DNA from: Candidatus Enterococcus testudinis
Lineage (GTDB): Bacteria; Bacillota; Bacilli; Lactobacillales; Enterococcaceae
Direction: 5' to 3'
DNA length: 64,000 bases
Assembly (NCBI RefSeq): GCF_002140915.1
Contig: NZ_NGKU01000001.1
Coordinates: forward strand, 1,806,738 to 1,870,737
Below the pieces are notes generated by a model. It was not told the DNA's origin, did no database searches, and saw only the letters and a program-made list of their open reading frames with translations. Below are positions 48,554-59,801 of this stretch, in pieces. A program made the translations under genes and the position numbers. The stretch's first letter is position 1. Each line of letters opens with the position of its first letter.

Positions 48554-50592
48554 ATAAATCCCGCAGAAACAAACCAGTTACATCAACCAAGCGCAAATGG
48601 GTATGGTTGTTGCTCCCTCTTGCAGCCCTACTGATTGGCGGCGGTTTTTATGGGTATCAGACCTATCAAACCAATCAAAAAATGAACGCAGCCAAACAGG
48701 TGCTCACAACATTCGTCAATGCGTTGAAGGACAATGACTTTGACGCACTCCCTGCATTGATGACCGAGAATAGTTTAACCGAAAATCATTACGATCAAGA
48801 CCAATTGATTGAGAAGTATCAAGCCATCTTGACAGGGATCGGTGCTGAAAATTATACAAGCGATGATGTGACCGTCACCCAAAACACTCAGAATGCAGAT
48901 GTCTATGATTTCACTTACACAGCATCCATGTCGACTTCTTTGGGTGAATTGACCGATTTAACATACAGTGGCAGCATTGCCGTTGATGGCGATCAAGCGT
49001 TGATTGAATGGTCTCCTGAATTGATTTTTCCAACGATGAGCGGCAATGACAAAGTCAGTATCACTGTCGACAACGCCAACCGCGGTGCAATCCTGGATCG
49101 CAACAAGCAGCCATTGGCAGAAAACGGCACCCTTTACCAGCTAGGCGTTACCCCTGGTCAATTGGGTACCGGCGATGAAAAAACGGCAAATATCAAAACG
49201 ATCGCCGCACAGTTTAATATGACAGAAGACACAATCAATGCCGCACTTTCTCAATCTTGGGTCCAAGACGATTATTTTGTCCCATTGAAAATCGTGGACC
49301 AAACCGCTAATTTGCCGACCGGCACATCAATTCAAGAAACATCCGGCAGAACCTATCCCCTTGGAGAAGCAGCCGCACAATTGATTGGCTATATCGGCAC
49401 CGTCACTGCAGAAGATATTGAAAATAATCCTGAATTATCTAGTAATAATCAAATCGGCCGAGCAGGCTTGGAAGCAGCTTATGATCAAGAGCTGCGTGGC
49501 GAAAACGGTGGTCAAATCTCGATCACGGATGAAAACGGCACGGAAAAAGAGGTCTTATTGGCCAAAGAACGCCAAGACGGAAAAGACATCCAACTGACGA
49601 TTGATCAAGAAGCCCAGCAAATCGCCTTTGATGCATTAAACGGCCAAGCGGGTGCCACCGTGGTCTCTGAACCAAAAACGGGCGATCTACTGGTATTAGC
49701 CAGTTCACCTAGCTATGACCCTAATTTGATGACCAATGGCATCTCGCAAGAAGCTTATGATGCCTATGAGAATGACGAAAAATTGCCATTCATTAGTCGT
49801 TTCACTACCTCCTATGCACCAGGTTCAACCTTTAAAACCATCACAGCTGCCATTGGATTGGAAAACGGGACGATCGATCCCGATACATCTGTAGCGATTT
49901 CTGGACTCAAATGGCAAAAAGACAGTTCATGGGGTGATTATTATGTGACACGGGTAACGGATGTCGCTTCTGTCAATTTAGAACAAGCCTTGGTCTATTC
50001 GGACAATATTTATATGGCACAACAAACCTTAGCTATGGGGGAAGATGCATTTCGTGAAGGTTTGTCCTCCTTGATTTTTGGTGAAGATCTAGACTTGCCA
50101 TTTTCAATGAACGCTGCTCAGATTTCAAACGATGATACCTTCGATTCCGAGATTCTTTTGGCCGATACTGGCTATGGTCAAGGTGAACTGTTGATGAATC
50201 CGATCCAACAAGCAACTACTTACTCCGTCTTCGCCAATCAAGGGACACTTGTTTACCCTAAATTATTGCTGGATGCCGATACCAGAGACAAAGCTGTCTT
50301 CAAAGCTGAAACCATCACCCAAATCAATCAAGATCTAACAGCCGTTGTGTCTGATGAAAATGGCACCGCCCATACATTGGCTAGCCTAGGCATACCATTA
50401 GCAGCCAAAACCGGAACCGCTGAAATCAAAGAAACACAAGACGAACAAGGACAAGAAAACAGCTTCCTCTTCGCGTTTGACAGCGAAGACCAAGGCTACC
50501 TTCTGTTGTCGATGCTCGATGACCGGGAAGAAGGTCAATCAGCAACCAAATTGGCACCGGATTTGTTAACCTATTTGGCTGGGAAATACTGA
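48550..50592 (+). CDS. low-affinity class B penicillin-binding protein (PBP4/PBP5 type)
   Basis: Peptidoglycan DD-transpeptidase of the enterococcal PBP4/PBP5 and MecA lineage, 680 aa (E. faecium PBP5 has 678). One N-terminal helix (about 16-36) anchors it outside; residues about 40-155 are the MecA_N-like domain, then a dimerisation domain (ARGAILDRN, SQSWVQDDYFVPLK), then the transpeptidase domain. Catalytic motifs: Ser426 in STFK, SDN at 484-486 and KTGT from Lys620. Members react slowly with beta-lactams and give enterococci intrinsic cephalosporin tolerance; the affinity of this one cannot be read from sequence. It is coupled to the DUF1054 gene. Confidence 0.94.
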   Translation: MNKSRRNKPVTSTKRKWVWLLLPLAALLIGGGFYGYQTYQTNQKMNAAKQVLTTFVNALKDNDFDALPALMTENSLTENHYDQDQLIEKYQAILTGIGAENYTSDDVTVTQNTQNADVYDFTYTASMSTSLGELTDLTYSGSIAVDGDQALIEWSPELIFPTMSGNDKVSITVDNANRGAILDRNKQPLAENGTLYQLGVTPGQLGTGDEKTANIKTIAAQFNMTEDTINAALSQSWVQDDYFVPLKIVDQTANLPTGTSIQETSGRTYPLGEAAAQLIGYIGTVTAEDIENNPELSSNNQIGRAGLEAAYDQELRGENGGQISITDENGTEKEVLLAKERQDGKDIQLTIDQEAQQIAFDALNGQAGATVVSEPKTGDLLVLASSPSYDPNLMTNGISQEAYDAYENDEKLPFISRFTTSYAPGSTFKTITAAIGLENGTIDPDTSVAISGLKWQKDSSWGDYYVTRVTDVASVNLEQALVYSDNIYMAQQTLAMGEDAFREGLSSLIFGEDLDLPFSMNAAQISNDDTFDSEILLADTGYGQGELLMNPIQQATTYSVFANQGTLVYPKLLLDADTRDKAVFKAETITQINQDLTAVVSDENGTAHTLASLGIPLAAKTGTAEIKETQDEQGQENSFLFAFDSEDQGYLLLSMLDDREEGQSATKLAPDLLTYLAGKY

Positions 50593-50629
50593 GGAATTCG
50601 TTTTCCATTTCCAGTGTCACAAGATAAAA

Positions 50630-50668
50630 AAGAAGCTTTGCCTATCCTTAGACGGCAAAGCTTCTTTC
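50630..50668. terminator. bidirectional terminator, PBP / purB
   Basis: AAGAAGCTTTGCC/GGCAAAGCTTCTT hairpin between the convergent genes, with flanking A and T tracts. Confidence 0.92.
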
Positions 50669-50672
50669 TGTT

Positions 50673-51971
50673 TTATTCCCCTAATCCTACACGTTCGAAA
50701 ATCGTATCGACTTGCTTTAAATGGTGGCGATAATCGAAGGCATCGTCTAAATCTTCAGTGGTTAAAATCGACATAATTTTTTGATCTGCTTCTAATAACG
50801 GTCTGAAATCGGTTTGCTCATCCCAAGCTTCCGCTGTTTTCGGTTGGACCAAATCATACGCTTCTTCTCGAGTCAGTCCATGATCGATCAGCTTCAATAA
50901 TACCCGTTGGCTATATATCAAGCCGAAGGTCGCATTCATGTTGCGCTTCATATTCTCTGGGAAGACCGTCAAGTTTTTGACGATATTGCCAAAACGATGC
51001 AACATATAATCAATCAAGATCGTGGTATCCGGTACAATGATCCGTTCTGCAGAAGAATGCGAGATATCCCGTTCATGCCACAATGAAACATTTTCATAGG
51101 CTGTCACCATATGTCCCCGTACGACACGGGCCAAACCTGCCATATTTTCAGAGCCGATTGGATTGCGTTTATGCGGCATAGCAGAAGAGCCTTTTTGCCC
51201 CTTCGCAAAGAATTCCTCCACTTCTCGGGTCTCAGACTTTTGTAATCCGCGAATCTCTGTCGCAAATTTTTCAATACTTGTCGCAATCAATGCCATAGCA
51301 GAAAAATATTCTGCATGAAGATCCCGTGGCAAGACTTGGGTGGAGATGTCTTGTGGGCGAATCCCTAGTTTTTCACAGACATACGTTTCTACAAAAGGTG
51401 GAATGTTGGCAAATGTCCCCACCGCACCACTGATTTTCCCTGCTTCTACGCCAGCCGCAGCCCGTTCAAACCGTTCCACATTGCGTTTCATTTCAGCGTA
51501 CCATAATGCCAGTTTCAAACCAAATGTGGTTGGCTCTGCATGGACACCATGGGTTCTGCCCATCATGACTGTATCTTTATACTCTTTGGCTTTGTTGCCC
51601 AATATCTCAACAAAACGCGCAAGATCTTCGCGAATCAGATCATTGGCTTGTTTCATCAAATAGCCATAAGCAGTATCCACAACATCCGTTGATGTCAATC
51701 CATAGTGGACCCATTTGCTTTCAGCACCCAAAGATTCTGAAACAGCACGGGTAAAGGCAACCACATCGTGTCTTGTTTGCGTTTCGATTTCCAAGATTCG
51801 GTCGATATCAAAAGTGGCATTCTCACGAATCAAAGCCACATCTTCTTTCGGGATTTCTCCTAATTCAGCCCACGCTTCGTCTGCCAAAATCTCCACTTCA
51901 AGCCAAGCTTGATAGCGATTCTGATCGGTCCAAATTGCACCCATTTCAGGTCTTGTATAACGCTCTAACAT
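50673..51971 (-). CDS. purB: adenylosuccinate lyase
   Basis: Cleaves SAICAR and adenylosuccinate, 432 aa. [11 protein letters not shown] at the N terminus, [26 protein letters not shown] (catalytic His) and the signature [17 protein letters not shown] with the flexible catalytic Ser loop are intact. Third gene of purEKB, 12 nt after purK, ending at the shared terminator. Confidence 0.97.
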   Translation of the reverse strand: MLERYTRPEMGAIWTDQNRYQAWLEVEILADEAWAELGEIPKEDVALIRENATFDIDRILEIETQTRHDVVAFTRAVSESLGAESKWVHYGLTSTDVVDTAYGYLMKQANDLIREDLARFVEILGNKAKEYKDTVMMGRTHGVHAEPTTFGLKLALWYAEMKRNVERFERAAAGVEAGKISGAVGTFANIPPFVETYVCEKLGIRPQDISTQVLPRDLHAEYFSAMALIATSIEKFATEIRGLQKSETREVEEFFAKGQKGSSAMPHKRNPIGSENMAGLARVVRGHMVTAYENVSLWHERDISHSSAERIIVPDTTILIDYMLHRFGNIVKNLTVFPENMKRNMNATFGLIYSQRVLLKLIDHGLTREEAYDLVQPKTAEAWDEQTDFRPLLEADQKIMSILTTEDLDDAFDYRHHLKQVDTIFERVGLGE

Positions 51972-51983
51972 GTCATTTCTCCT

Positions 51984-53111
51984 TTAATCCCAAATATTGG
52001 TTTGATAGATTTCTTCTGAAACTTCGGCAATATCCTCGGTCAAAATCGTGATATGTCCCATTTTGCGACCTTTTTTGGCTTCTTCTTTTCCATAATAATG
52101 AAATTGCCAATCTGGTTTGACAGCAATCAAATCATAGGTATCTGTCAAAACTTCGCCTAACACATTGACCATCAATGCAGGTGACAATAAATCAACTTCT
52201 GGTAATGGCCACCCGCAAATCCCGCGAATATGGGCATCAAATTGACTCATCGAACAAGCTTCGATCGTGTAATGACCAGAATTATGCGGCCGCGGTGCCA
52301 ATTCATTGACATACAATCCGCCACTCTTGGTCAAGAACATTTCGATAGCCAAGACACCTTGCAAGTCCAATGCTTTGGCAATAATATGGGCGATTCGTTT
52401 GGCTTCTTCAGCCACTTCTGGATCGATCATTGCTGGTGCAATCGTTTGATGCAAAATATTGTTTCGGTGAATGTTTTCCACCACTGGAAATGTGGTAAAC
52501 GTTTTGCCATTCCCCGCAACTAAAATCGATAATTCCTTTTCAAATGGAATCCAAGCTTCTAATTCACAGGTTCCTTCTCGCAGTAAATTCATTGAAGGCG
52601 CAAGATCAGCAGTGCTATATAAGACATACTGTCCTTTGCCGTCGTATCCGCCGCGGGTGGTTTTCAACACACAAGGATAACCAATACTTTCGATCGCGTC
52701 TTGAATATCCGTTGGACTGATAATTGTGGCATAAGGTGCAATCACAATATTATTGGCTTCTAAAAATGATTTTTCTAATAAGCGGTCTTGGGTGATCGCC
52801 AATAGATCGGTTCCTTGAGGAATGCTGGCATAAGGCAAGATCGAATTCAACGCTTCGACGCTGACGTTTTCAAATTCATAGGTGATCACATCTGCTCGGC
52901 GCGCCATCTCTTCTAAAGCAAAAACATCATCATACGCTGCAACGATATGCCAATCTGCGACTTGTGCCGTAGGACAATTTGCTGCTGGGTCTAGGACGCC
53001 GACACGAAAGCCCATTTTTTTTGCACTCATTGCCATCATCCGTCCTAATTGACCGCCGCCGACAATGCCGATGGTGCCATTAGGCATTAATGGTTTCATC
53101 AAGTTGATCAC
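51984..53111 (-). CDS. purK: N5-carboxyaminoimidazole ribonucleotide synthase
   Basis: ATP-grasp enzyme converting AIR to N5-CAIR, 375 aa. [35 protein letters not shown] and [18 protein letters not shown] are characteristic. The start is uncertain: GTG at 53111 overlaps purE by 32 nt, while the ATG at 53099 has a poorer ribosome site. Second gene of purEKB. Confidence 0.95.
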   Translation of the reverse strand: MINLMKPLMPNGTIGIVGGGQLGRMMAMSAKKMGFRVGVLDPAANCPTAQVADWHIVAAYDDVFALEEMARRADVITYEFENVSVEALNSILPYASIPQGTDLLAITQDRLLEKSFLEANNIVIAPYATIISPTDIQDAIESIGYPCVLKTTRGGYDGKGQYVLYSTADLAPSMNLLREGTCELEAWIPFEKELSILVAGNGKTFTTFPVVENIHRNNILHQTIAPAMIDPEVAEEAKRIAHIIAKALDLQGVLAIEMFLTKSGGLYVNELAPRPHNSGHYTIEACSMSQFDAHIRGICGWPLPEVDLLSPALMVNVLGEVLTDTYDLIAVKPDWQFHYYGKEEAKKGRKMGHITILTEDIAEVSEEIYQTNIWD

Positions 53112-53583
53112 TACTTTCCATTACGATTTCTTTTATATTATTTCTTCGCGCATCTAATTTCTCCGCTATCTTTAAATCATACATGGAAAGCATCTGTCCT
53201 GCAAGTAGTCCTGCATTAGAAGCTCCTGCTTTTCCGATTGCAGTTGTCGCTACTGGCACGCCAGCTGGCATCTGAACGATGGATAGCAGTGAATCTAATC
53301 CATTCAACGCTTTCGACTGGATCGGCACACCAATGACAGGTAATGTCGTCTTAGCAGCCACCATACCAGGCAGATGGGCCGCCCCACCAGCTCCTGCTAT
53401 GATGACCTTTAGTCCATTTTCTCTCGCCTGTTCAGCAAAAGAAAACATCAAATCTGGTGTACGATGTGCAGACACAACTTTTTTCAAATATGGAATCTCT
53501 AACTCATCTAAAATCGCACAGCTTGCTTGCATTGTTTCCCAATCCGATGTACTGCCCATGATTACAGCCACTAATGGTTTCAT
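53080..53583 (-). CDS. purE: N5-CAIR mutase
   Basis: Class-I PurE, 167 aa, converting N5-CAIR to [26 protein letters not shown] (catalytic His) and [23 protein letters not shown] are intact. The ATG at 53583 has GGAGG 6 nt upstream. First gene of purEKB behind a strong promoter with two PurBoxes. Confidence 0.97.
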   Translation of the reverse strand: MKPLVAVIMGSTSDWETMQASCAILDELEIPYLKKVVSAHRTPDLMFSFAEQARENGLKVIIAGAGGAAHLPGMVAAKTTLPVIGVPIQSKALNGLDSLLSIVQMPAGVPVATTAIGKAGASNAGLLAGQMLSMYDLKIAEKLDARRNNIKEIVMESSDQLDETINA

Positions 53584-53661
53584 CTTATCTCCTCCAATGA
53601 TTGATTGCACATGATTGAACGTATCAAAAGCTTGTAACAAATACGTGTCACTTCTTCCTAA

Positions 53662-53690
53662 ATACTAGCAACAGAGGGAGGAAAAGTCAA
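53662..53690 (-). promoter_or_regulatory. purE promoter
   Basis: TTGACT, 17 nt, TAGTAT on the minus strand, about 80 nt before the purE start. Confidence 0.75.
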
Positions 53691-53694
53691 AACG

Positions 53695-53736
53695 ATTTCG
53701 AACTATTTTATAATTTACCACCCGAATGTTCGCTTT
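53695..53736 (-). promoter_or_regulatory. PurBox pair upstream of purE
   Basis: Two inverted PurBoxes: ATTTCGAACTATT on the plus strand (53695-53707) and AAAGCGAACATT on the minus strand (53725-53736). The distal core is 61 nt above the -10, the position at which L. lactis PurR activates. Confidence 0.82.
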
Positions 53737-53793
53737 ATACTCGTTTTAATCAATAAAATCGTACTACAACACTTCTTCAACACATTTTTCACG

Positions 53794-53841
53794 AAAAAAA
53801 CCAGATGTCCTTTGCTATTTCTAACAAGGGATACATCTGGT
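53794..53841 (-). terminator. pbuX terminator
   Basis: Long stem ACCAGATGT/ACATCTGGT extended by TTGTTA/TAGCAA, followed by T7 on the minus strand. Confidence 0.88.
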
Positions 53842-53867
53842 AGTGTATGTGTTAAGAACACCAAAGA

Positions 53868-55788
<1,921 letters not shown>

Positions 55789-55800
55789 CTATTTCATCCT

Positions 55801-55841
55801 AAAAAAAGACACTTCTTCTGCGAAAAGCAAAAAAAGTGTCC
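55801..55841 (-). terminator. riboswitch-controlled terminator before xpt
   Basis: GGACACTT/AAGTGTC stem with a long loop followed by T7 on the minus strand, downstream of the aptamer; the OFF structure of the guanine riboswitch. Confidence 0.82.
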
Positions 55842-55854
55842 TCAGGCACGATTT

Positions 55855-55924
55855 TTACTCATAGTCCAATATTTAAGGTATTGGGTAGATACTGTCGACC
55901 ATATTTCGACGATATACAAGTAAT
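55855..55924 (-). promoter_or_regulatory. guanine riboswitch
   Basis: Minus-strand aptamer with UUACUUGUAUA, AAUAUGGUCGACAGU, UCUACC and GGACUAUGAGUAA. The C in GACUAUG marks guanine or hypoxanthine, not adenine, specificity. The P1 ends UUACUU and GAGUAA pair. Confidence 0.94.
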
Positions 55925-55941
55925 TTTTTATGATAAAATCG

Positions 55942-55970
55942 ATTATGCCTTGATTTGATTAAAATAGCAA
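55942..55970 (-). promoter_or_regulatory. xpt-pbuX promoter
   Basis: TTGCTA, 17 nt, CATAAT on the minus strand, ending about 18 nt before the aptamer. No PurBox at the usual distance. Confidence 0.65.
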
Positions 55971-56006
55971 GTCCAGAAACCCCGTAAATAATAAGATTAT
56001 TCTCAT

Positions 56007-56687
56007 TTATTGTTCAGGTTTTTCCATATCACGATAGTGGTCCATCTTCTTACTGAACAACTCGCCATTTGAAGGCGGTGTGTACGTAATCGCGTTGGCG
56101 CCTGCTTCGATGGTTTCCAAAATACTGTCTTCTGTTGGTCCGCCAGTCGCAATGATCGGCAGCTTCGGATATTTTTTGCGGAAAAAAGCAACTGTCTCAG
56201 CCGTATCTTTTCCGGCACTGATGTTGATGACCTTCACGCCTGCTTCCAACTTTGCATCGATTTCCGTATATTTACTGGTGACCGTGCTGATGACCGGAAT
56301 GTCTACCACTTTACAAACTTGCTCGACGGTCTTCAGTGGTGTCGGGCCATTCAATACCACCCCGATCGAACCTTGCGCTTCTGCAAACATACTCATATAA
56401 GAAGAACGAAAGCCTTGTGTCAAGCCGCCCCCTACCCCAGAGAAGACCGGGATATCCGCCGCTTCAATAATTGCTTTGGTAATAGCCGGATGCGGTGTAA
56501 AAGGATAAACAGCAATCACAGCATCCGCATTGGTATTGCGTATGATCGCGATATCTGTTGTAAAAATAATTGAACGAATTTGTTTACCGAATATTTGTAT
56601 CCCACTGGCTTCCCGAATCACTTTTGGTACTTTCACGATATCTTTGCGCAGATCCGTGGTGATTTTTGGCATATATTTGTCTTCCAT
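56007..56687 (-). CDS. TIM-barrel protein, hydrolase/dioxygenase-like
   Basis: Cytoplasmic protein of 226 aa. It has alternating beta-alpha units with Gly-rich phosphate-binding turns near the end (INISAGKDTAE, IIATGGPTEDSI, ANAITYTPPSNGEL), as in ThiG, nitronate monooxygenase and related barrels. I recognise the fold but not the reaction. The start is uncertain; the ATG at 56687 has only GAGAG at 10 nt. It begins about 25 nt after the GH73 gene stop, so it may be the last gene of that wall-enzyme cluster, although a functional link is not evident. Confidence 0.65.
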   Translation of the reverse strand: MEDKYMPKITTDLRKDIVKVPKVIREASGIQIFGKQIRSIIFTTDIAIIRNTNADAVIAVYPFTPHPAITKAIIEAADIPVFSGVGGGLTQGFRSSYMSMFAEAQGSIGVVLNGPTPLKTVEQVCKVVDIPVISTVTSKYTEIDAKLEAGVKVINISAGKDTAETVAFFRKKYPKLPIIATGGPTEDSILETIEAGANAITYTPPSNGELFSKKMDHYRDMEKPEQ

Positions 56688-56710
56688 CGCCAACCAACTC
56701 TCTTTATCAT

Positions 56711-57313
56711 TTATTGGTCAAAACGATCCAATTGATAGGTTTCGATCACCGAAATAATCTTAGTGGCATAATCTGGATCCGTCGCATAACCTGCCGTTTG
56801 CAACGCCTGTGCAGCCGCTTGATAGTCAGTGGCAGTTAGGACTTGCTCGTACAGTGCGGGATTCCAATCGACCCCATTCACAAACAGCATGGTGTGGTCA
56901 TCCATTGATTCTTCCCATGAGTCATATACCCGAAAATCTCCTTGAATCGTTACCCATTCTCCATTATAAAACTCTTGGGTATCTAATGTCACTTTTTTTG
57001 AATGACCAAATGATTTAATACCAAATAAATTGTGATATTCGCTCGCTAAGGTACTTTTGCCCCAATCAGATTCCAAAATCGCCTGTCCTAAAATGATGCT
57101 GGGTAAGATGCCATAGCCCTTCTGCAATTCCTCGGCATGAGGGGCCAAATAATCGATAAACTCCTGCTGCGTCAATTCTTCAGATGCCGCTTGATCACTT
57201 TGCGGAACTGGATCCGCTAAACTATTCAATGTAAAAATAAAAGCGATCCCGATCAATATCAGCCCTAAAAAGACCAAAGGAAAACGGCTATTCTTTTTCT
57301 TTTTTCGTGCCAT
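56711..57313 (-). CDS. membrane-anchored GH73 glucosaminidase
   Basis: Peptidoglycan hydrolase, 200 aa. A basic N terminus (RKKKKNSRF) and one helix (about 12-32) anchor it; the rest is a mannosyl-glycoprotein endo-beta-N-acetylglucosaminidase-like domain with SIILGQAILESDWGKSTLA (catalytic Glu), HNLFGIKS and the C-terminal GYATDPDYATKIISVIE. It cleaves the glycan strand. It lacks LysM or other wall-binding repeats. It follows the DD-carboxypeptidase gene by 7 nt. Confidence 0.9.
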   Translation of the reverse strand: MARKKKKNSRFPLVFLGLILIGIAFIFTLNSLADPVPQSDQAASEELTQQEFIDYLAPHAEELQKGYGILPSIILGQAILESDWGKSTLASEYHNLFGIKSFGHSKKVTLDTQEFYNGEWVTIQGDFRVYDSWEESMDDHTMLFVNGVDWNPALYEQVLTATDYQAAAQALQTAGYATDPDYATKIISVIETYQLDRFDQ

Positions 57314-57320
57314 TCAGTGA

Positions 57321-58163
57321 TTACCGCTCCTTTGCTTGGTCAATAAATTCTTCAAACGTCAATTGATTGTCTTCAATATAGGTAGCTGCTTCGACGCCGA
57401 CATAACGCAAGTGCCATGGTTCGTAATCGATTTGCGTAATGGCATACTTACCTTTTGGATAGCGCACAATAAACCCATATTCTCGGGCATGGACTTGAAT
57501 CCACTTGCCCCCGTCCGTATCCCCAAACTGATGATCTAAGACATCGGTGGTATGATCTTGATACCACGCTTTATCCACGACATCGATGGCCAACCCGGTA
57601 TGATGCTCGCTATAGCCCGGTTCCGTAAACGTTAATTTGGTTGTTTTAGTGGCTTCTTCTTGTGAATCGCCACGGCTCATCAAGGTAGCGACATTCTCAG
57701 CAAAGATTTGTTTTTGATACGCCACGGATCGATAAGCCGAGACCATCACCAACGGATAGCCTGCTTGATCAGCTGCTTCAGCCAAATCTTCATATGCCGA
57801 GACAATACGCTTGTCCACTAAGTAGCCATTGCTTAACTTTGCCAAACCTGATTGCGCAATTTCTTGATCGATTTTGTTTTTCGGTCCAACGAGAACCATC
57901 GACCAATCCTCCAGCGACACATCGGGAAAATCATCAGATTCCTTCTCGCTTGTCTCTTCACTCTGTTGGGATGTAGCGTGCGATGTGGATTCTGTAACAG
58001 ATGCTGCTGTAGAATGTGAGTCCGCCGTACTTAATGCCGTATCGACAAGACTGCTTTGTGTGCGAACTGATTCATTTAGAACAGCCCCTTTGCCGATTTC
58101 TACCGACAAAATGACTATCGCTAAAAAAGAAACAGCTGCAATAATTCCATAATACTTTTTCAA
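57321..58163 (-). CDS. M15 D-alanyl-D-alanine carboxypeptidase (VanY/DacB-like)
   Basis: Zinc DD- or LD-carboxypeptidase, 280 aa. An N-terminal helix (about 5-24) is followed by a Ser/Thr/Glu-rich spacer (about 35-80) and the M15 domain. The zinc motif SEHHTGLAIDV (SxHxxGxAxD) and EPWHLRYVG (ExxH) are complete. It trims peptidoglycan stem peptides. Nothing nearby resembles a van resistance cluster, so a housekeeping role is likely. Operon with the GH73 gene and the 167-aa protein. Confidence 0.92.
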   Translation of the reverse strand: MKKYYGIIAAVSFLAIVILSVEIGKGAVLNESVRTQSSLVDTALSTADSHSTAASVTESTSHATSQQSEETSEKESDDFPDVSLEDWSMVLVGPKNKIDQEIAQSGLAKLSNGYLVDKRIVSAYEDLAEAADQAGYPLVMVSAYRSVAYQKQIFAENVATLMSRGDSQEEATKTTKLTFTEPGYSEHHTGLAIDVVDKAWYQDHTTDVLDHQFGDTDGGKWIQVHAREYGFIVRYPKGKYAITQIDYEPWHLRYVGVEAATYIEDNQLTFEEFIDQAKER

Positions 58164-58176
58164 ATAGATCCTACCT

Positions 58177-58680
58177 TTAATGATAAGTTTCTTCTAAATT
58201 TTCTTTGACCCATGTCAGCAATTCGACTTTATCATTTTTGATTTGCTGTTGCACGAACGCAGGCAAACGAAAATTTAGAATATCGTCATAGCCCCATTCA
58301 TCATACGTAATACTGACGCGCAAATCAAGGTATTGGACGATTTCTTCAGATTGTGTTAATATTTCTACCTTTGCTAAATCGCTGCCAAGCCATTTTCTGG
58401 CAATCTGCGTCTTCATTTTTTTGAATTCTTGCACTCCTAAATTGCGTTTCTCCGGATAGATCACTGTTTGTCGGACCAGTTTTTGGATCAGCATCCACTC
58501 ATAGTCAGAAAACAGCAATTTGACTTTTTGATTTTCAGCTGGTGATAAACTGGCTTTTCCTGCTTTCCACGCTTCCCACTGTGCGGCGTCGATCCCCAAT
58601 TGATTCTCATAAAATTGATTTTCAGATACGTACTGTTCGACGATCGTGTTCAAAATAATGGCAATTGATACATGATGCAT
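58177..58680 (-). CDS. hypothetical protein, 167 aa
   Basis: I do not recognise a named family. A helical N-terminal part includes WEAWKAGKASLSPAENQKVKLLFSDYE, which resembles a helix-turn-helix-like segment, followed by a region with alternating strands (VSITYDEWGYDDILNFRLP) and a charged C terminus. No signal peptide or membrane helix. AGGAGGGG precedes the ATG. It is the first gene of a probable operon with the M15 and GH73 wall enzymes, 13 nt before the former, so a link to wall metabolism or its regulation is possible. Confidence 0.72.
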   Translation of the reverse strand: MHHVSIAIILNTIVEQYVSENQFYENQLGIDAAQWEAWKAGKASLSPAENQKVKLLFSDYEWMLIQKLVRQTVIYPEKRNLGVQEFKKMKTQIARKWLGSDLAKVEILTQSEEIVQYLDLRVSITYDEWGYDDILNFRLPAFVQQQIKNDKVELLTWVKENLEETYH

Positions 58681-58806
58681 ACTTATCCCCTCCTACTGTT
58701 TATTTTACTGAAAGCTGGAGGGAAAAGAAACTTTTTGCTTTTCTTTTTGATTATTTTAAAGATTGCTGTACTTTTGCTATACTAGAAACGAAGGAGATGA
58801 TATTTT

Positions 58807-59760
58807 ATGAAAACATATCGTTGGGGCATGATTGGTTTAGGTGATATCGCCAGTCAATTTGCCGCAGGATTCAATAGTCCAAACAGTGAGTTACACGGGG
58901 TCAGTGCCCGCAACTTACAAAAGGTTGAAGCATTTGCAGCCCAATATCACATTCCGAAAGCTTACGCGACAACAGATGATCTGCTTGAGGATCCAATGAT
59001 CGATATCGTGTACATTGCCGTACCGAACGATCTGCACCATGAATTTATTATGAAATCTTTATTGGCAGGCAAACATGTCCTTTGTGAAAAAGCCATTACC
59101 ACAAATGCCGATGAACTGGCTGAAGAATTGGCGCTGGCTAAAGAAAAACAATTGATTCTGGAAGAAGCCATGACCATTTTCAATATGCCTTTATATGCAG
59201 CCTTGAAAGAACAAATCAATGCTGGTCGTCTTGGAAAATTGAAAATGATCCAAGCACCTTTTGGCAGCTACAAAGAACCAGATCCTGCCAATCGTTTCTT
59301 CAATCCTGATTTAGGCGGCGGTGCTTTATTAGACATCGGTACCTATGCTGTCTCATTTGCGCGCTTCTTTATGAGTGAAGCACCAGAAGTTATTTATAGT
59401 GATATGAAACCATTCTCTACAGGTGTTGATGAGCAATCGGTAACGATTTTGCGCAATCCAGCCGATGAAATGGCCAATGTCACATTGACCTTCCAAGCAA
59501 AAATGCCCAAAACAGGTATCGTTGCGTTTGAAGAAGGCTACATCACAGTAGACGAATATCCCCGTGCCGACCAAGCCATGATTCATTTTCGTGATGGCAA
59601 AACAGAAACAGTCGCTGTCGGCGATACCAATCAAGCGTTGAATTATGAAATCGAAAATATGCTCAAAACAATCGAGGGCACATCAGCTGGTTCCATTCAT
59701 TTAACCACAGATGTCATTAGCGTACTTGATCAAATGCAGGCCTTTTGGGCCCAACAATAA
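58807..59760 (+). CDS. Gfo/Idh/MocA family oxidoreductase
   Basis: NAD(P)-dependent sugar dehydrogenase-like enzyme, 317 aa. The Rossmann start RWGMIGLGDIASQFAAG, the conserved EKAITTNADE (catalytic Lys region) and GGGALLDIGTYAVSF are diagnostic. The substrate is unknown (myo-inositol, trans-dihydrodiol or sugar derivatives in relatives). AAGGAGA lies upstream of the ATG. Single-gene unit. Confidence 0.92.
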   Translation: MKTYRWGMIGLGDIASQFAAGFNSPNSELHGVSARNLQKVEAFAAQYHIPKAYATTDDLLEDPMIDIVYIAVPNDLHHEFIMKSLLAGKHVLCEKAITTNADELAEELALAKEKQLILEEAMTIFNMPLYAALKEQINAGRLGKLKMIQAPFGSYKEPDPANRFFNPDLGGGALLDIGTYAVSFARFFMSEAPEVIYSDMKPFSTGVDEQSVTILRNPADEMANVTLTFQAKMPKTGIVAFEEGYITVDEYPRADQAMIHFRDGKTETVAVGDTNQALNYEIENMLKTIEGTSAGSIHLTTDVISVLDQMQAFWAQQ

Positions 59761-59761
59761 A

Positions 59762-59794
59762 CAAAAACCCCTGCATCTCGCAGGGGTTTTTGTT
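59762..59794. terminator. bidirectional terminator
   Basis: ACAAAAACCCCTGC/GCAGGGGTTTTTGT hairpin between convergent genes. Confidence 0.93.
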
Positions 59795-59801
59795 TGTCTG
59801 A

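Noticed and set aside
56008-56020. Possible PurBox (CCTGAACAAT) upstream of the xpt promoter
   Set aside because: The core is TGAAC instead of CGAAC, the spacing is 65 nt, and it lies in the coding end of the neighbouring gene.
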